A stretch of 13,359 bases of DNA, from assembly GCA_003505715.1 (NCBI GenBank), contig DNXU01000482.1, positions 1-13,359 of the forward strand. Reading direction: 5' to 3'. Made by a program: the position numbers and the translations under genes. The notes beneath the pieces are model-generated. The model made no database searches, was not told the origin of the DNA, and was given only the letters and a program-made list of their open reading frames with translations. Position 1 is the first letter of the stretch; each line of letters opens with the position of its first letter. This document shows, piece by piece, positions 13,146 to 13,359 of this stretch. Source of the stretch: Cyanobacteria bacterium UBA8803. Its GTDB lineage: Bacteria > Cyanobacteriota > Cyanobacteriia > Cyanobacteriales > Coleofasciculaceae.

Positions 13146-13359
13146 AAACCCTTATCTGTACAAACAGCCTGTAGCGGTTTATCCCAAGAGTCTATAGGAA
13201 GTTCAGGCAAGTAAGCAAACTCAAATACAATTCCTATGGTAGGTTTAGATGCCCATTCCCTAGAACTCAGCAGGCGATCGTAAAATCCCCCACCATAACC
13301 CAAGCGATATCCACGGACATCACAAGCAACAGCAGGGACAAGAATTAAATCTACCTCAT
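13127..13359 (-). CDS. 5-formyltetrahydrofolate cyclo-ligase, C-terminal part
   Basis: This enzyme converts 5-formyltetrahydrofolate to 5,10-methenyltetrahydrofolate with ATP, in cytoplasmic one-carbon metabolism. The last 76 residues are in the window and the N-terminal part lies beyond the right edge. The diagnostic block is DLILVPAVACDVRGYRLGYG, continuing GGFYDRLL. The glycine-rich LGYGGGFYDR is the signature of the family. It is followed by PTIGIVFEFAYLPELPIDSWDKPLQAVCTD in the expected order. The family is about 180-200 residues, so more than half is missing here. The stop TGA lies in an AATCACC heptamer repeat, which gives an unusual tail. Confidence 0.93.
   Translation of the reverse strand, partial: EVDLILVPAVACDVRGYRLGYGGGFYDRLLSSREWASKPTIGIVFEFAYLPELPIDSWDKPLQAVCTDKGLVIGDW

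Overview
The window looks like chromosomal DNA from a cyanobacterium, probably a large-genome or filamentous one. Seven or more copies of the octamer GCGATCGC (the cyanobacterial HIP1 site) are scattered through it. There are ATTACC-type heptanucleotide arrays, small dispersed palindromes of kinds common in such genomes, and a Ser/Thr kinase fused to GUN4, a tetrapyrrole-binding domain typical of oxygenic phototrophs. No rRNA, tRNA or CRISPR array was seen.

Left part (1-2933, + strand): a kinase-GUN4 fusion gene with a recognisable promoter, then miaB, a radical-SAM tRNA methylthiotransferase. Middle (2934-4260): a 628-bp non-coding stretch with a perfect 13-bp inverted repeat, a Pho-box-like triple repeat (period 11) and a possible long leader, followed by an unrecognised six-helix membrane protein.

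Centre (4270-10400, - strand): the main item of interest. Five genes, all for exported proteins, read in one direction: two paralogous pilin-like subunits, a small secreted protein with a subunit-like C-terminus, a PapD-like periplasmic chaperone, and a large outer-membrane usher-like protein. Together they look like a complete chaperone-usher-type fibre assembly line. The subunits would be exported by Sec, held by the chaperone and threaded through the usher. Unusual points are two carboxypeptidase-regulatory-like beta-sandwich domains at the usher C-terminus, no cysteine in any mature protein, and subunits I cannot place in a named pilin family. A candidate intrinsic terminator and a perfect 30-bp palindrome lie between the two subunit genes and could set the ratio of the products.

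Right part (10578-13359): an IS1182-like insertion sequence (10582-12051) with matching ends and a 4-bp target duplication sits 181 bp upstream of the first subunit gene. Its transposase is broken by an internal deletion plus frameshift. Beyond it, on the - strand, are an ABC sugar-transporter permease and the C-terminal end of 5-formyltetrahydrofolate cyclo-ligase, which runs off the window. Dispersed repeats (ATTACC/AATCACC heptamers, GTAGAGACGTTCC palindromes, ACCCTTCGGCTA elements) occupy most gaps between genes.
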